From contig NZ_JBAJMV010000005.1 in assembly GCF_036880965.1 (NCBI RefSeq), positions 248,001 through 312,000 of the forward strand: DNA of 64,000 nt, in the 5' to 3' direction. Positions 50,913 through 61,676 of this stretch are shown one piece after another. Each line of letters starts with the position of its first letter. Positions within the stretch are counted from its first letter, which is position 1. The translations under genes were made by a program, and so were the position numbers. Source of the DNA: JAUASW01 sp036880965. Its GTDB lineage: Bacteria > Pseudomonadota > Gammaproteobacteria > Burkholderiales > Burkholderiaceae_C. Under the pieces are notes generated by a model. The model was not told where the DNA came from. It made no database searches and saw only the letters and a list, made by a program, of their open reading frames with translations.

Positions 50913-52304
50913 TCAGCGCTGCCGCTCGAGCCCGGGCATGGTCCAGGCGCCGCCCAGGGCGGCCGGTTCTGGCCAGTAGAGCCGGGCCGTCAATTGGAAC
51001 GGCTGGCCGCGCAGCACCGGCAACCAGTTGCTGCGCCGTGCTTCCTCGGGCGCTTCTGCCTGTAGCCACAGGTCGAGCGAACCGTCGGCGTTGTACTGAA
51101 GCGGGTCGCGGTCGCCGATGGCGTAGCGGCCTGTCGCCACCGGCAGGAAGAAGTCGTCCATGCCGTAGGCCGTGACCGACCAGAAGGCGCGCACCGGCGG
51201 CAATTGCCCGGCCGCGAAGTGCAGGCGGTAGCGATGGTCGCCGTGCAGCGGCTGGCCCTGCGCGTCGAGACGCGTGCTGGGGTAGAGCGAATCGGCCGGC
51301 AGGTTGGCGCCCAGCCCCACCATGGCGACGGCTGCGCGCGTGGCGTAGTCGCTGCCGTAGTCGCCGAGATTGGCGGGCGGCGTCCGCCAGCCTTGTTGTG
51401 CGCCGGCCGTGTCTCGCAGCGCCTGGCCGATGCGCCAGTCCGCCAGCCAGCGCCCGAGCGCGACCGACTGGCGTTCCAGCCATCCCCACCGAGGTGGCTG
51501 GCCGGGGCCCACGCCCAGGCGCGCCAGCTGGTCCAGCATCGCCCGGTCTTGAGCATGCGGCGGGTTGGCCTGCATCAGGCGGGCCAGGTGGCCGAAGAAG
51601 GTCGAGACATCCATCGCCTGCATCTGGGCAATCGGCGCGACCGGTGGTGTGGCGGCAGCTCGCCAGGCAGGCTCGGGCGTGGGGCGGCCGGCCTGCCAGT
51701 CGGCCAGCGAGCGCAGGCTCAGGCCGTCCTGCAGCCGGTGGGCCGTGGCGTAGTCGGCCACGCCATTGGTCTGCGTGCGGCCTATCAGCCAGACCATCTG
51801 TGTGGGCGCACGCAGCAAGGTCAGGCCCGGCGGCGGCGTGCCTTGCCAGCCCGGGCCCACAAGCAGGTAGCTTGCCGGACCTGTGCCGGTGGTGCGCGTT
51901 CCCGGCGACGCGAACACATGGGTCCAGGCATCCATGAAGGGCATGAGCGCATAGCGCTGCGCATTCGCTGCCATCTCGAACACCCAGGGCCCCTGGTCGG
52001 CATTGATGAAGGCCGAGGTGTACAGCGTGTCCACGTTCGGGCGCACCACGGCCTTGAAGTCGGCAGCGGGGAAACGGCGCACCCGGCGCAGCGTGTTCTC
52101 AGGGCCGACGGCCGCGGCCGAGCCCTGGCGCGAGAGCTCCATGATGACCAGCGGATAGCCGTACAGATAGGCCTCGGCGCCGGCCCGGATGCGAACAGCC
52201 TGCGAGATCAGCAGGGCCAGCAGCAGGGCGAGCAACACCAGCACGCCGCCCAGCAGGCGCAGGGCGGGCGAGGAGCGCTTGGCGGATGGATGGACGCGCG
52301 TCAT
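50913..52304 (-). CDS. membrane-anchored DUF1254/DUF1214 protein
   Basis: Protein of 463 aa. One N-terminal helix (13-37) is followed by a DUF1254 domain (EAYLYGYPLVIMELS, VRPNVDTLYTSAFINADQGPW) and a C-terminal DUF1214 domain (RAFWSVTAYGMDDFFLPV, RSNWLPVLRGQPFQLTARLYWPE). The function of this pairing is unknown; members are exported and widespread in soil and marine bacteria. It overlaps the FGE stop by four bases and ends the upstream half of the island. Confidence 0.85.
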   Translation of the reverse strand: MTRVHPSAKRSSPALRLLGGVLVLLALLLALLISQAVRIRAGAEAYLYGYPLVIMELSRQGSAAAVGPENTLRRVRRFPAADFKAVVRPNVDTLYTSAFINADQGPWVFEMAANAQRYALMPFMDAWTHVFASPGTRTTGTGPASYLLVGPGWQGTPPPGLTLLRAPTQMVWLIGRTQTNGVADYATAHRLQDGLSLRSLADWQAGRPTPEPAWRAAATPPVAPIAQMQAMDVSTFFGHLARLMQANPPHAQDRAMLDQLARLGVGPGQPPRWGWLERQSVALGRWLADWRIGQALRDTAGAQQGWRTPPANLGDYGSDYATRAAVAMVGLGANLPADSLYPSTRLDAQGQPLHGDHRYRLHFAAGQLPPVRAFWSVTAYGMDDFFLPVATGRYAIGDRDPLQYNADGSLDLWLQAEAPEEARRSNWLPVLRGQPFQLTARLYWPEPAALGGAWTMPGLERQR

Positions 52305-53332
52305 GGCGGTGCTGTGCGCAGCACGGTGCGAAAGCCCAGATGGCTGGTGGCCAGGTCTTCTTCCTGCGGCTGGCGGGCGCCGGCCCGGTAGCGCATGCAG
52401 TAGTCGGGCGCGCAGAGGAAGGAGCCGCCCTTGATCACGCGCACGGCCGTCTGGCCGCGCTGCAACGCGGCGGGCAACTGGTCCGGCGGCGGGCTGCTGG
52501 CCTCGAAATGGCCGGGGCGGTAGAGGTCGACCGTGAGCTCCCAGACATTGCCGATCAGGTCAAAGAGGCCCAGCGCATTGGGCGCGTAGCAGCCCGCCGG
52601 CGCCAGACCGAGAAACCCATCGGCGGCCGAGTTCTTGACCGGGAACGGCCCCTGCCAGGTGTTGGCCTGTTCGGGCTGGGCATGCTCCTGCTGGGGCGGC
52701 GGCCGGCTCGGGCTGGCGGAGCGCGCCGCCCATTCCCATTCGGCCTCGGTGGGCAGGCTGCGGCCCCTCCAGCGCGCATAGGCTTCAGCATCCGCAAGCG
52801 TGATGGCTACCACCGGGAAGGCTTCTCGCCCCTCGATCGAGGTGGCCGGGCCGGCCGGATGGCGCCAGTTGGCGCCAGGGATGAAGCGCCACCACTGGCG
52901 CACATCGGTCGTGCCGTCGACCTTGTCGGGCGCGACGAACACCACGGCCCCGGGCTGGCGCAGCTCCGGCGGCAGCTCGGGGTGGGCCGCGGCATCGACG
53001 GCCCGCTCTGCCGTCGTCACGTAGCCGGTGGCGTGCACGAAGGCGGCGAACTGCGCATTCGTGACCTCGGTGCGGTCCATCCAGAAGCCGGCCACCTCCA
53101 CGGGGCGCCGGGGCTGCTCCTCGCGGTAGATGTCGTCGCCTTGCACATAGCGGCCGGCCGGTACCCAGACCATGTCTGGATGCGGGCTGCCCTGGGGCGG
53201 CGCGGGCAGCTCGCAGCGCAGGCGCTCGGCGACCGCGGGCGCGCGGCGCGCCTGGGCGGCCCACAGCGCAGCGCCGGCGAGGCCGGCAAGCAGCAACACG
53301 AGAGCCATGCGAGGCAGGGTGGGCAGGCGCAT
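52301..53332 (-). CDS. signal-anchored formylglycine-generating enzyme (SUMF1)
   Basis: Protein of 343 aa. N-terminal hydrophobic anchor (about 8-26) followed by the FGE-sulfatase domain: VPAGRYVQGDD (57-67), RPVEVAGFWMDRTEVTNAQFAAFV, RSLPTEAEWEWAAR and the active-site segment KGGSFLCAPDYCMRYR with Cys307 and Cys312, where human FGE has Cys336/341. It oxidises a sulfatase Cys to formylglycine using O2 and copper. Most bacterial FGEs lack an export signal; this one seems to face the periplasm. It lies 19 bases after the sulfatase stop, inside the same operon. Confidence 0.9.
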   Translation of the reverse strand: MRLPTLPRMALVLLLAGLAGAALWAAQARRAPAVAERLRCELPAPPQGSPHPDMVWVPAGRYVQGDDIYREEQPRRPVEVAGFWMDRTEVTNAQFAAFVHATGYVTTAERAVDAAAHPELPPELRQPGAVVFVAPDKVDGTTDVRQWWRFIPGANWRHPAGPATSIEGREAFPVVAITLADAEAYARWRGRSLPTEAEWEWAARSASPSRPPPQQEHAQPEQANTWQGPFPVKNSAADGFLGLAPAGCYAPNALGLFDLIGNVWELTVDLYRPGHFEASSPPPDQLPAALQRGQTAVRVIKGGSFLCAPDYCMRYRAGARQPQEEDLATSHLGFRTVLRTAPP

Positions 53333-53351
53333 CGTCGCGGTGTCAGTTGAG

Positions 53352-55013
53352 TCAGTTGAACCAGTAGGTGTACTCGTCGCCGGGCAGCTGCTTCTTGTCC
53401 AGCGTCTTGTCGATCATCACCGGCAGGGCGATGAACGAGGGCCAGAGCGGCGCTGGCATGCCGGCATGGTGAGACTCGAGCAGCTTGCGCAGCGCGTCGC
53501 GCTTGTCGGCCCGGCTGGCGATCAGGTTGTGGCGCTCGGTCGGGTCCTCGTTCAGGTTGAACAGCCACTCCTTGCGCGGCAGCTCCGAGGAGATCAGCTT
53601 CCAGCCCTCAGCCTGCACGGCGCGGTAGCGGCCATCGCGCCAGAACAGCGGCCGCTGCGGCTGCGTGGCCGGCGCACCGGCGAGGAAGGGCAGCAGGTTG
53701 ACGCCGTCAATCACGCGGTCCGTCGGCAGCTTGGCCCCGGCCGCGGCAACGGCCGTGGGCAGCACGTCGATGTTGCTGATCGGAGCCGGGTAGTGCTGGC
53801 CCGCCGCGATGTGGCCCGGCCACTTGGCGGCATAGGGCACGCGCAGGCCGCCCTCGAAGAAGGTGAGCTTCCAGCCCCGGTAAGGCTGGTTCACGTCGGG
53901 CAGGCCGATGTAGCCGGGTGCGCCGTTGTCGCTGGTGAAGATCACCAGGGTGTTGTCGTCGAGGCCCTGGTCCTTCAGCGCCTGCAGCACGCGGCCGACG
54001 CTGCGGTCCAGCGAACGCACCATGGCGGCATAGACGCGCTGGCGGTGGTCCTTGATCTGGGGCAGGGCGTCGTAGTCTTCCTTGCTGGCCTGCAGCGGCG
54101 TGTGCACGCCCCAGTGCGCGAGGTAGAGCAGGAAGGGCCGGTGCTTGTTCTTCTCGATGACGCGCACCGCCTCGTCGGTGAAGTAGTCGGTCAGGTAGCG
54201 ATCGGGCTCGAACCATTGGCCGCCGTTGAAGCTCACGCCGAAGCGCATGTTGGGCCACAGGAAGCGGTCGATCGGGTCGAAGTCCTGCTTGGCGTTGACG
54301 GCGCGCGGGTCCTTCTCCGGCAGGTAGAGACCGCTTTCCATGAACAGGGTTTCATCGAAGCCCTGGTTGTTGGGCCGCATCTCGGGCGTGCTGCCCAGGT
54401 GCCACTTGCCGATGTGCACCGTGTGGTAGCCGGCGGGCTTCAGCAGCTTGGCCAGCGTCATCTCGGAGGGCGGCATGCCGAGGTCGTTGAAGTCCTTGGC
54501 GCCGGCCGCCGCCTGCTTGTCGATCTGCACCGGGTAGAGCCGGTCGGGGTCTGCGTAGAGCTCGCCGGCCACGCGGGCCATGGCGCCCGGCGTGGGCGTG
54601 AACTCGACGCCGAAGCGCCAGGGGTAGCGGCCGGTCAGCAGCGCGGCGCGCGAGACGGTGCACACGGCACTGCCCGCATAGCCGCGGTCGAAGCGGGCGC
54701 CGTCGCGGGCGATGGAGTCGATGGCCGGCGTCGGCACGCCCAGCGCAGCGAGGCCACCGCCGCCCATGGTGACGTCGTTGATGCCCAGGTCGTCGGCCAG
54801 GATGACGACGATGTTCGGTGGCCGCTTGCCCGCAGGCTGCGCGGGGCCGGCTTCCCAGGGTGCCGGGCGATGCGGCCCGCGCGGAAAAAAGAGGTCGGTG
54901 TACCAGCCGAGGGAATACTGCAGGATCAGCAGCCGGTTGGCATAGGCCAGGCCGCCGAGCAGCACCAGCAACGCCGCCGTGATCAGCAGGCCCCTGCGCC
55001 ATCTCTTGCTCAT
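53352..55013 (-). CDS. membrane-anchored sulfatase with variant CTVSR motif
   Basis: Protein of 553 aa. N-terminal helix (7-28), then ILADDLGIND with Asp74/75, HIGKWHLG, TSDNGAPG, and the core motif at Cys118 reading C-T-V-S-R (118-122), where the standard is C-x-P-x-R. All metal-binding Asp/Asn positions appear to be present. The Val may change recognition by FGE. ATG 55013 follows GAGGAG. It sits just upstream of the FGE gene. Confidence 0.88.
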   Translation of the reverse strand: MSKRWRRGLLITAALLVLLGGLAYANRLLILQYSLGWYTDLFFPRGPHRPAPWEAGPAQPAGKRPPNIVVILADDLGINDVTMGGGGLAALGVPTPAIDSIARDGARFDRGYAGSAVCTVSRAALLTGRYPWRFGVEFTPTPGAMARVAGELYADPDRLYPVQIDKQAAAGAKDFNDLGMPPSEMTLAKLLKPAGYHTVHIGKWHLGSTPEMRPNNQGFDETLFMESGLYLPEKDPRAVNAKQDFDPIDRFLWPNMRFGVSFNGGQWFEPDRYLTDYFTDEAVRVIEKNKHRPFLLYLAHWGVHTPLQASKEDYDALPQIKDHRQRVYAAMVRSLDRSVGRVLQALKDQGLDDNTLVIFTSDNGAPGYIGLPDVNQPYRGWKLTFFEGGLRVPYAAKWPGHIAAGQHYPAPISNIDVLPTAVAAAGAKLPTDRVIDGVNLLPFLAGAPATQPQRPLFWRDGRYRAVQAEGWKLISSELPRKEWLFNLNEDPTERHNLIASRADKRDALRKLLESHHAGMPAPLWPSFIALPVMIDKTLDKKQLPGDEYTYWFN

Positions 55014-55026
55014 GCGCTTGCGCTCC

Positions 55027-55647
55027 TCAGGACAGCCACAGGTACAGCGGCAGGGCCGCCACGGCGAGCAGAGCACCGACCAGCAGTCGCACGGCCAGCA
55101 GGCTGATCATCGGCCGGACCGGGAACACCTGTGTGCTCGCTATGGCCGCCCATTTGTGCATCGTGATGTCCTGTTGCTCGATGGCCAGGGCGAAGCGCAG
55201 GAAGTCGCGCCGGCTGCGGTAGCGCACCATGGCCACGTAGTCCCAGGGCGCCACACCGGGCTCGGTGATGAACTGGCCGCTGCGGCGCGCCACGAACACC
55301 AGCAGGTTGCCGTAGCGCAGCAGGTGCGGCAGCAGGGCGCGGCCATAGCGCTGGTCGGCTGCCTTGGCGCTCTTGCCGTAGTGCTCGTAGCCGGGCGGGT
55401 AGAGCGCCTCGGCGCGGTGGCGCACCAGGTTCTGCATCACGAATTCGCGGCCATCGTCATGGCTCACCAGGAGACGCACGTCGTCCAGCAGCGCTTGGGC
55501 CTGCGGCCCCTTGGCGCGCGCGCCGAGCCGCTGCAGGTAGGACTCGATTTCCTCGGCGCTCAGCGGCCGGCCGCGTCCGCCGTACCACCACAGGAAGGCG
55601 GCATACAGCGTGGCCAGTGCAAGCAGCAAGCCTTGCGCGGCGCTCAT
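55027..55647 (-). CDS. membrane protein with DUF1330-like domain
   Basis: Protein of 206 aa. Helices at about 3-22 and 180-204 bracket a soluble domain with REFVMQNLVRHR, GEGAADQRYGRALLPHLL-like text, RSGQFITEPG, DYVAMVRYRSRRDFLRFAL. It resembles the ferredoxin-like DUF1330 fold, although the match is only moderate. Its ATG overlaps the stop of the PF10118 gene by four bases. Confidence 0.65.
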   Translation of the reverse strand: MSAAQGLLLALATLYAAFLWWYGGRGRPLSAEEIESYLQRLGARAKGPQAQALLDDVRLLVSHDDGREFVMQNLVRHRAEALYPPGYEHYGKSAKAADQRYGRALLPHLLRYGNLLVFVARRSGQFITEPGVAPWDYVAMVRYRSRRDFLRFALAIEQQDITMHKWAAIASTQVFPVRPMISLLAVRLLVGALLAVAALPLYLWLS

Positions 55648-56477
55648 GCTGCCGGGCTCGCGGCGCCGACCACGCTGAACTGCGCGGCGTTGTCGCGCAG
55701 CCATTGCTGCGAGCGGCTGGCATCGTGCTGGCTCGGATGGAAGTCCTCGCGCGTGTAGTCGCGCCACTGCGCGTAGTTGCCGCGCAGCATGCCGTCCTTG
55801 CTGAACAGCAGCCGCCAGGCGCTGCGCCAGGTGCTCATCTTGAAGAGCGCGCGGTCCTGCCAGAGGTTGCGCAGGGTCTGGCGCGTCACGTCAGACAGGA
55901 AGGTGATCGTGATGTAGCGGAACACGCGCAGCCGCCAGACATGGTTGCCGCCGCAGGCCTGGTACATGTCGAAGGCCGTGCAGCGGTGCTCGGACTCCTC
56001 GGCGCTGTGCCACAGCCACAGCGTCTGCAGGCGCGGCTCCGCACCTGCCAGCGCCTCGGGATGGCGCAGCATCCAGTCGGCGAACAGGGCGGTGAAATGC
56101 TCGGTGGCCGCGGTGGCCGCAAGGTGGATGCGCAGGTCGCGGTGGGCGTTGACCTTCAGCCGGCGCAGCCCGCGCCGCTCGATCTCGTTGCTCAGGCCCT
56201 GGGCAATCAGGTGCTCATTGAACAGCCCGTGGATACGCCGGTGCGTGGCCTCCTGGCCGATGAAGCCCTGCACCTCGGCGGCAAAGGGGGTGCGCTTTTC
56301 TTCCGGCAAGGACTTCAGGCCGGTGCGCACCGAGTCGATGAAGTACTGCTCGCCCACCGGGAAGCTCATCGACAGGGCGTTGAAGAAGGCCGAGCGAAAG
56401 GCGTCGCCGCCATTCCAGCGCACGGCAAAGGGCGTGCTGAGATCGATCAGCAATCGGCGGACGACAAGGTCAGACAT
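55644..56477 (-). CDS. metal-dependent hydrolase family (PF10118, ferritin-like)
   Basis: Protein of 277 aa. Ferritin-like helices carry metal ligands: Glu43 (VGEQYF), Glu76/His79 (QEATHRRIH), Glu126/His127 (ATEHFTA) and AEESEH (Glu160/161/163, His164). The family is annotated as metal-dependent hydrolase, but the di-iron-like spacing could equally support hydroxylation. Cytoplasmic. It is in one operon with FadD upstream and the DUF1330-like gene downstream. Confidence 0.82.
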   Translation of the reverse strand: MSDLVVRRLLIDLSTPFAVRWNGGDAFRSAFFNALSMSFPVGEQYFIDSVRTGLKSLPEEKRTPFAAEVQGFIGQEATHRRIHGLFNEHLIAQGLSNEIERRGLRRLKVNAHRDLRIHLAATAATEHFTALFADWMLRHPEALAGAEPRLQTLWLWHSAEESEHRCTAFDMYQACGGNHVWRLRVFRYITITFLSDVTRQTLRNLWQDRALFKMSTWRSAWRLLFSKDGMLRGNYAQWRDYTREDFHPSQHDASRSQQWLRDNAAQFSVVGAASPAA

Positions 56478-56501
56478 GGCGTGTTCTCGGGAAAGCTGGT
56501 T

Positions 56502-58172
56502 TCAGGCGCGCTCGCGCAGCTCGCGGCGCAGGATCTTGCCCACATTGCTCTTGGGCAGGCTGTCGATGAAGTCGATCTGCTGCGGCCGCTTGTAGGCCGT
56601 GAGGTGCTCGCGGCAATGCGCGCGCAGGGCGGCTTCGTCGAGCGTCGGCGTCTTCTTCACCACGAAGAGCCGGACGGCCTCGCCGGTCGTGTCGCTCGGC
56701 TTGCCGACGGCGGCCACTTCGAGGACGTCGGGATGCATCATCACGACCTCCTCGATCTCGTTCGGGTACACATTGAAGCCGGAGACCAGGATCATGTCCT
56801 TCAGCCGGTCGACGATGCGCAGGAAACCGCGCTCGTCCATCACGGCCACATCGCCGGTGCGCAGGAAGCCGTCGGCCGTCATCACCCGGGCCGTCTCATC
56901 CGGCCGGCGCCAGTAGCCCTGCATGACCTGCGGGCCGCGCACGCACAGCTCGCCGGCCTGGCCCGTTGGCAGCTCCTGGCCTTCGTCGTCGCGTATCGAC
57001 ACCTCGGTCGAGGGCATGGGCAGGCCGATGCTGCCGCTGAAGGCGGTCTGGTCCAGCGGCGTGCAGGTCACCGTGGGCGAGCACTCGGTGAGGCCATAGC
57101 CCTCCAGCAGCGGCGCGCCGGTGAGTTGCTGCCAGCGCTCGGCCACCGGCCGCTGCACGGCCGCGCCGCCACCGAGTGCGAAGCGCAGGCCGCTGAAGTC
57201 GAGCGCCGCGAAGCCGGGTTCGTTGATCAGACCGTTGAACAGCGTGTTCACGGCCGGCATCGAGTTGAAGCGGTAGCGAGACAGGATCTTGACGAAGGCC
57301 GCGAGGTTGCGCGGGTCCGCCACCAGCACGTTCGTGCCGCCGAGGCCGAAGAAGCCGAGGCAGGTGCCGAGCGCAAACACGTGGTACAGCGGAATGGCCG
57401 TGATGCTCACCAGCGGTTCGTCAAGTTCCAGGAAGGGATCGATCCAGGCGCGGCCCTGCGCCACATTGGCCATCACATTGCCGTGGCTCAGCATCGCGCC
57501 CTTGGCGCCGCCGGTCGTGCCGCCGGTGTATTGAAGAAAGGCCAGGTCCTGCGGCCCCATGGCGACACGCTGGAACTGCGCGGCCGCGCCCGCCCGCAGC
57601 ATCGCGCCGAAATCGACCTTGCCCTCGAGCTGGTAGGGCGGCACCACGCGCTTGACGTGGCGGGCGAGAAAGTTGCCGAGCTGGCGCTTGATCGGCGGCA
57701 TCAGGTCGGCCACGCCGGTCACGACCACATGGCGCACGCCGGTGTTGGCGATCACGCGGGCCAGGGTGTGGGCGAACAGGTCGACCACGATCATGGCCTC
57801 GGCGCCCGCGTCCTTCAGCTGGTGCTCGAGCTCCCGCGCCGTGTACATCGGGTTGACGTTGACCACCACATAGCCGGCGCGCAGCAGGCCGAACAGGCAG
57901 ACCGGGTACTGCAGCAGGTTGGGCATCATCAGCGCCACCCGGCTGCCGCGCGGCAGCTTCAGCACCGACTGGAAGTAGGCCGCGACCTGGCGGCTCAGCG
58001 TGTCGAGCTGCGTGTAGCTCAGGCCCACGCCGGTGGCGCCGCTGACGAAGGCGGTCTTGGGCCCGTGCCGGGCGACGCCGTCCTCGAACAGGTCGACCAG
58101 GGAGCCGAGGCCGGCCACGTCGATCTCGGCCGGGACGCCCGGCGGGTAGCTTGCCAACCAGATCTTTTGCAT
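56502..58172 (-). CDS. fadD: long-chain fatty-acid-CoA ligase
   Basis: Protein of 556 aa. The N-terminus MQKIWLASYPPGVPAEID is that of FadD; YTGGTTGGAKG (P-loop), GYGLTECSP, TGDVAVMDERGFLRIVDRLKDMILVSGFNVYPNEIE and PKSNVGKILRRELR follow. The FadD-type P-loop and short hinge set it apart from the AlkK-like ligase at 32948. ATG 58172 is preferred to ATG 58187. It is first gene of the sulfatase/FGE operon. Confidence 0.93.
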   Translation of the reverse strand: MQKIWLASYPPGVPAEIDVAGLGSLVDLFEDGVARHGPKTAFVSGATGVGLSYTQLDTLSRQVAAYFQSVLKLPRGSRVALMMPNLLQYPVCLFGLLRAGYVVVNVNPMYTARELEHQLKDAGAEAMIVVDLFAHTLARVIANTGVRHVVVTGVADLMPPIKRQLGNFLARHVKRVVPPYQLEGKVDFGAMLRAGAAAQFQRVAMGPQDLAFLQYTGGTTGGAKGAMLSHGNVMANVAQGRAWIDPFLELDEPLVSITAIPLYHVFALGTCLGFFGLGGTNVLVADPRNLAAFVKILSRYRFNSMPAVNTLFNGLINEPGFAALDFSGLRFALGGGAAVQRPVAERWQQLTGAPLLEGYGLTECSPTVTCTPLDQTAFSGSIGLPMPSTEVSIRDDEGQELPTGQAGELCVRGPQVMQGYWRRPDETARVMTADGFLRTGDVAVMDERGFLRIVDRLKDMILVSGFNVYPNEIEEVVMMHPDVLEVAAVGKPSDTTGEAVRLFVVKKTPTLDEAALRAHCREHLTAYKRPQQIDFIDSLPKSNVGKILRRELRERA

Positions 58173-58329
58173 GTCGTTGTCGGGCAATGCGTTGTCTCAG
58201 TACAGTAGTGTATGGTCCGCGGCCGACGTGGCGCAACCGCTCTCGCGCTGGTAGTTGCCCGCAGAGCCGGGCGGCCAGCGCCCCGGTCTTGTGTCGCAGC
58301 AGGGACAACGGGCAGTCGCGAACCCTGCC

Positions 58330-58352
58330 TAGAATCGAACGATCGTTCTATT
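58330..58352 (+). promoter_or_regulatory. TetR-type operator at the fadB promoter
   Basis: A 20-base near-perfect palindrome (58333-58352) has the core GAACGATCGTTC (58337-58348) and outer AAT/ATT arms with one mismatched pair. It overlaps a possible -10 box TAGAAT (58330-58335) and ends 20 bases before the fadB start. Fatty-acid regulators of the TetR family (FadP/PsrA-like) in this order of bacteria bind GAAC-type palindromes; naming the protein is inference. Confidence 0.65.
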
Positions 58353-58372
58353 CCGTGCCTGAAGGGGTAAGC

Positions 58373-60469
<2,097 letters not shown>

Positions 60470-60487
60470 GGCCAGGAGAGATTCACC

Positions 60488-61663
60488 ATGAGCAAGGCAC
60501 TGATTGTTTCCACCGCCCGCACCCCGCTGACCAAGAGCTGGAAGGGTTCCTTCAACATGACGCACGGCGCCACGCTGGGTGGCCATGCGGTGCAGGCCGC
60601 CGTGCAGCGCGCCGGCATCGATGCCAGCCACATCGAAGACGTGCTGATGGGCTGCGCCACGCCCGAAGGCGCGACAGGCGGCAATATCGCCCGCCAGATT
60701 GCGCTGCGTGCCGGCCTGCCGATCACGGTCAGCGGCGTCACCATCAACCGCTTCTGTTCCTCGGGGCTGCAGACCATCGCCATGGCTGCGCAGCGCGTCA
60801 TCGCCGGTGAGGGCGACGTGTATGTGGCCGGCGGCGTGGAGAGCATCTCCTGCGTCCAGAACGAGGCCAACCGCCACATGTATGCCGACCCTGCGCTGCT
60901 GAAGATCAAGCCCGAGATCTACTGGAGCATGCTGCAGACCGCCGAGCAGGTGGCCAAGCGCTACAACATCTCGCGCGAGCGCATGGACCACTACGGCGCC
61001 GGCAGCCAGCAGAAGGCCTGCGCGGCCCAAGCAGCCGGCAAGTTCATCGACGAGATTGCTCCGATCACCGTGACCATGGGCGTCGTGGACAAGATCCGCG
61101 GCATGACGACCAAGGAAGTGACCGTGTCGGCCGACGAAGGCCTGCGTGAAGGCACGACCTTCGAAGGCATCAAGGACCTGCGCAGCGCCTTGCCCGGCGG
61201 CGTGATCTCGGCCGGCAATGCCAGCCAGTTCAGCGATGGCGCCGGTGCCTGCGTGGTGGTCAGCGAAGACTATGCTCAGCAGCACAGCCTCAAGCCCCTC
61301 GGCCGTTTCCTCGGCTTTGCCGTGGCTGGCTGCGAGCCCGATGAAATGGGCATCGGCCCGGTGTTTGCCGTGCCCAAGGTCCTGAAGAAGCTGGGCCTCA
61401 AGGTGTCGGACATCGACCTGTGGGAGCTGAACGAAGCCTTCGCCGTGCAGGTGCTTTATTGCGCCGACACGCTGGGTATCCCGATGGACCGCCTGAATGT
61501 CAACGGCGGTGCGATCGCCGTCGGCCACCCCTATGGCGTGTCGGGCCAACGTCTGACCGGCCACGCGCTGATCGAAGGCAAGCGCCGTGGCGCCAAGCTG
61601 GTGTGCGTCACCATGTGCATCGGCGGTGGCATGGGCGCTGCCGGCGTGTTTGAAGTGCTCTGA
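60488..61663 (+). CDS. fadA: acetyl-CoA acyltransferase (thiolase)
   Basis: Protein of 391 aa. Catalytic Cys in NRFCSSGLQTIA, His in GGAIAVGHPYGVSG and Cys in MCIGGGMGAAG. It completes beta-oxidation by thiolysis. It lies 19 bases after fadB with AGGAGA before the ATG, so the pair form a fadBA operon. Sequence differs from phaA in the catalytic segment (NRFCSSG against NKVCGSG), marking it as the degradative type. Confidence 0.94.
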   Translation: MSKALIVSTARTPLTKSWKGSFNMTHGATLGGHAVQAAVQRAGIDASHIEDVLMGCATPEGATGGNIARQIALRAGLPITVSGVTINRFCSSGLQTIAMAAQRVIAGEGDVYVAGGVESISCVQNEANRHMYADPALLKIKPEIYWSMLQTAEQVAKRYNISRERMDHYGAGSQQKACAAQAAGKFIDEIAPITVTMGVVDKIRGMTTKEVTVSADEGLREGTTFEGIKDLRSALPGGVISAGNASQFSDGAGACVVVSEDYAQQHSLKPLGRFLGFAVAGCEPDEMGIGPVFAVPKVLKKLGLKVSDIDLWELNEAFAVQVLYCADTLGIPMDRLNVNGGAIAVGHPYGVSGQRLTGHALIEGKRRGAKLVCVTMCIGGGMGAAGVFEVL

Positions 61664-61676
61664 TCTGCTGCCTGCG

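Noticed and set aside
55617..58208. Plus-strand frame of 863 codons opposite PF10118 and fadD.
   Set aside because: Shadow of genes with strong family signatures; composition is Ala/Gly/His/Gln-rich without domains.
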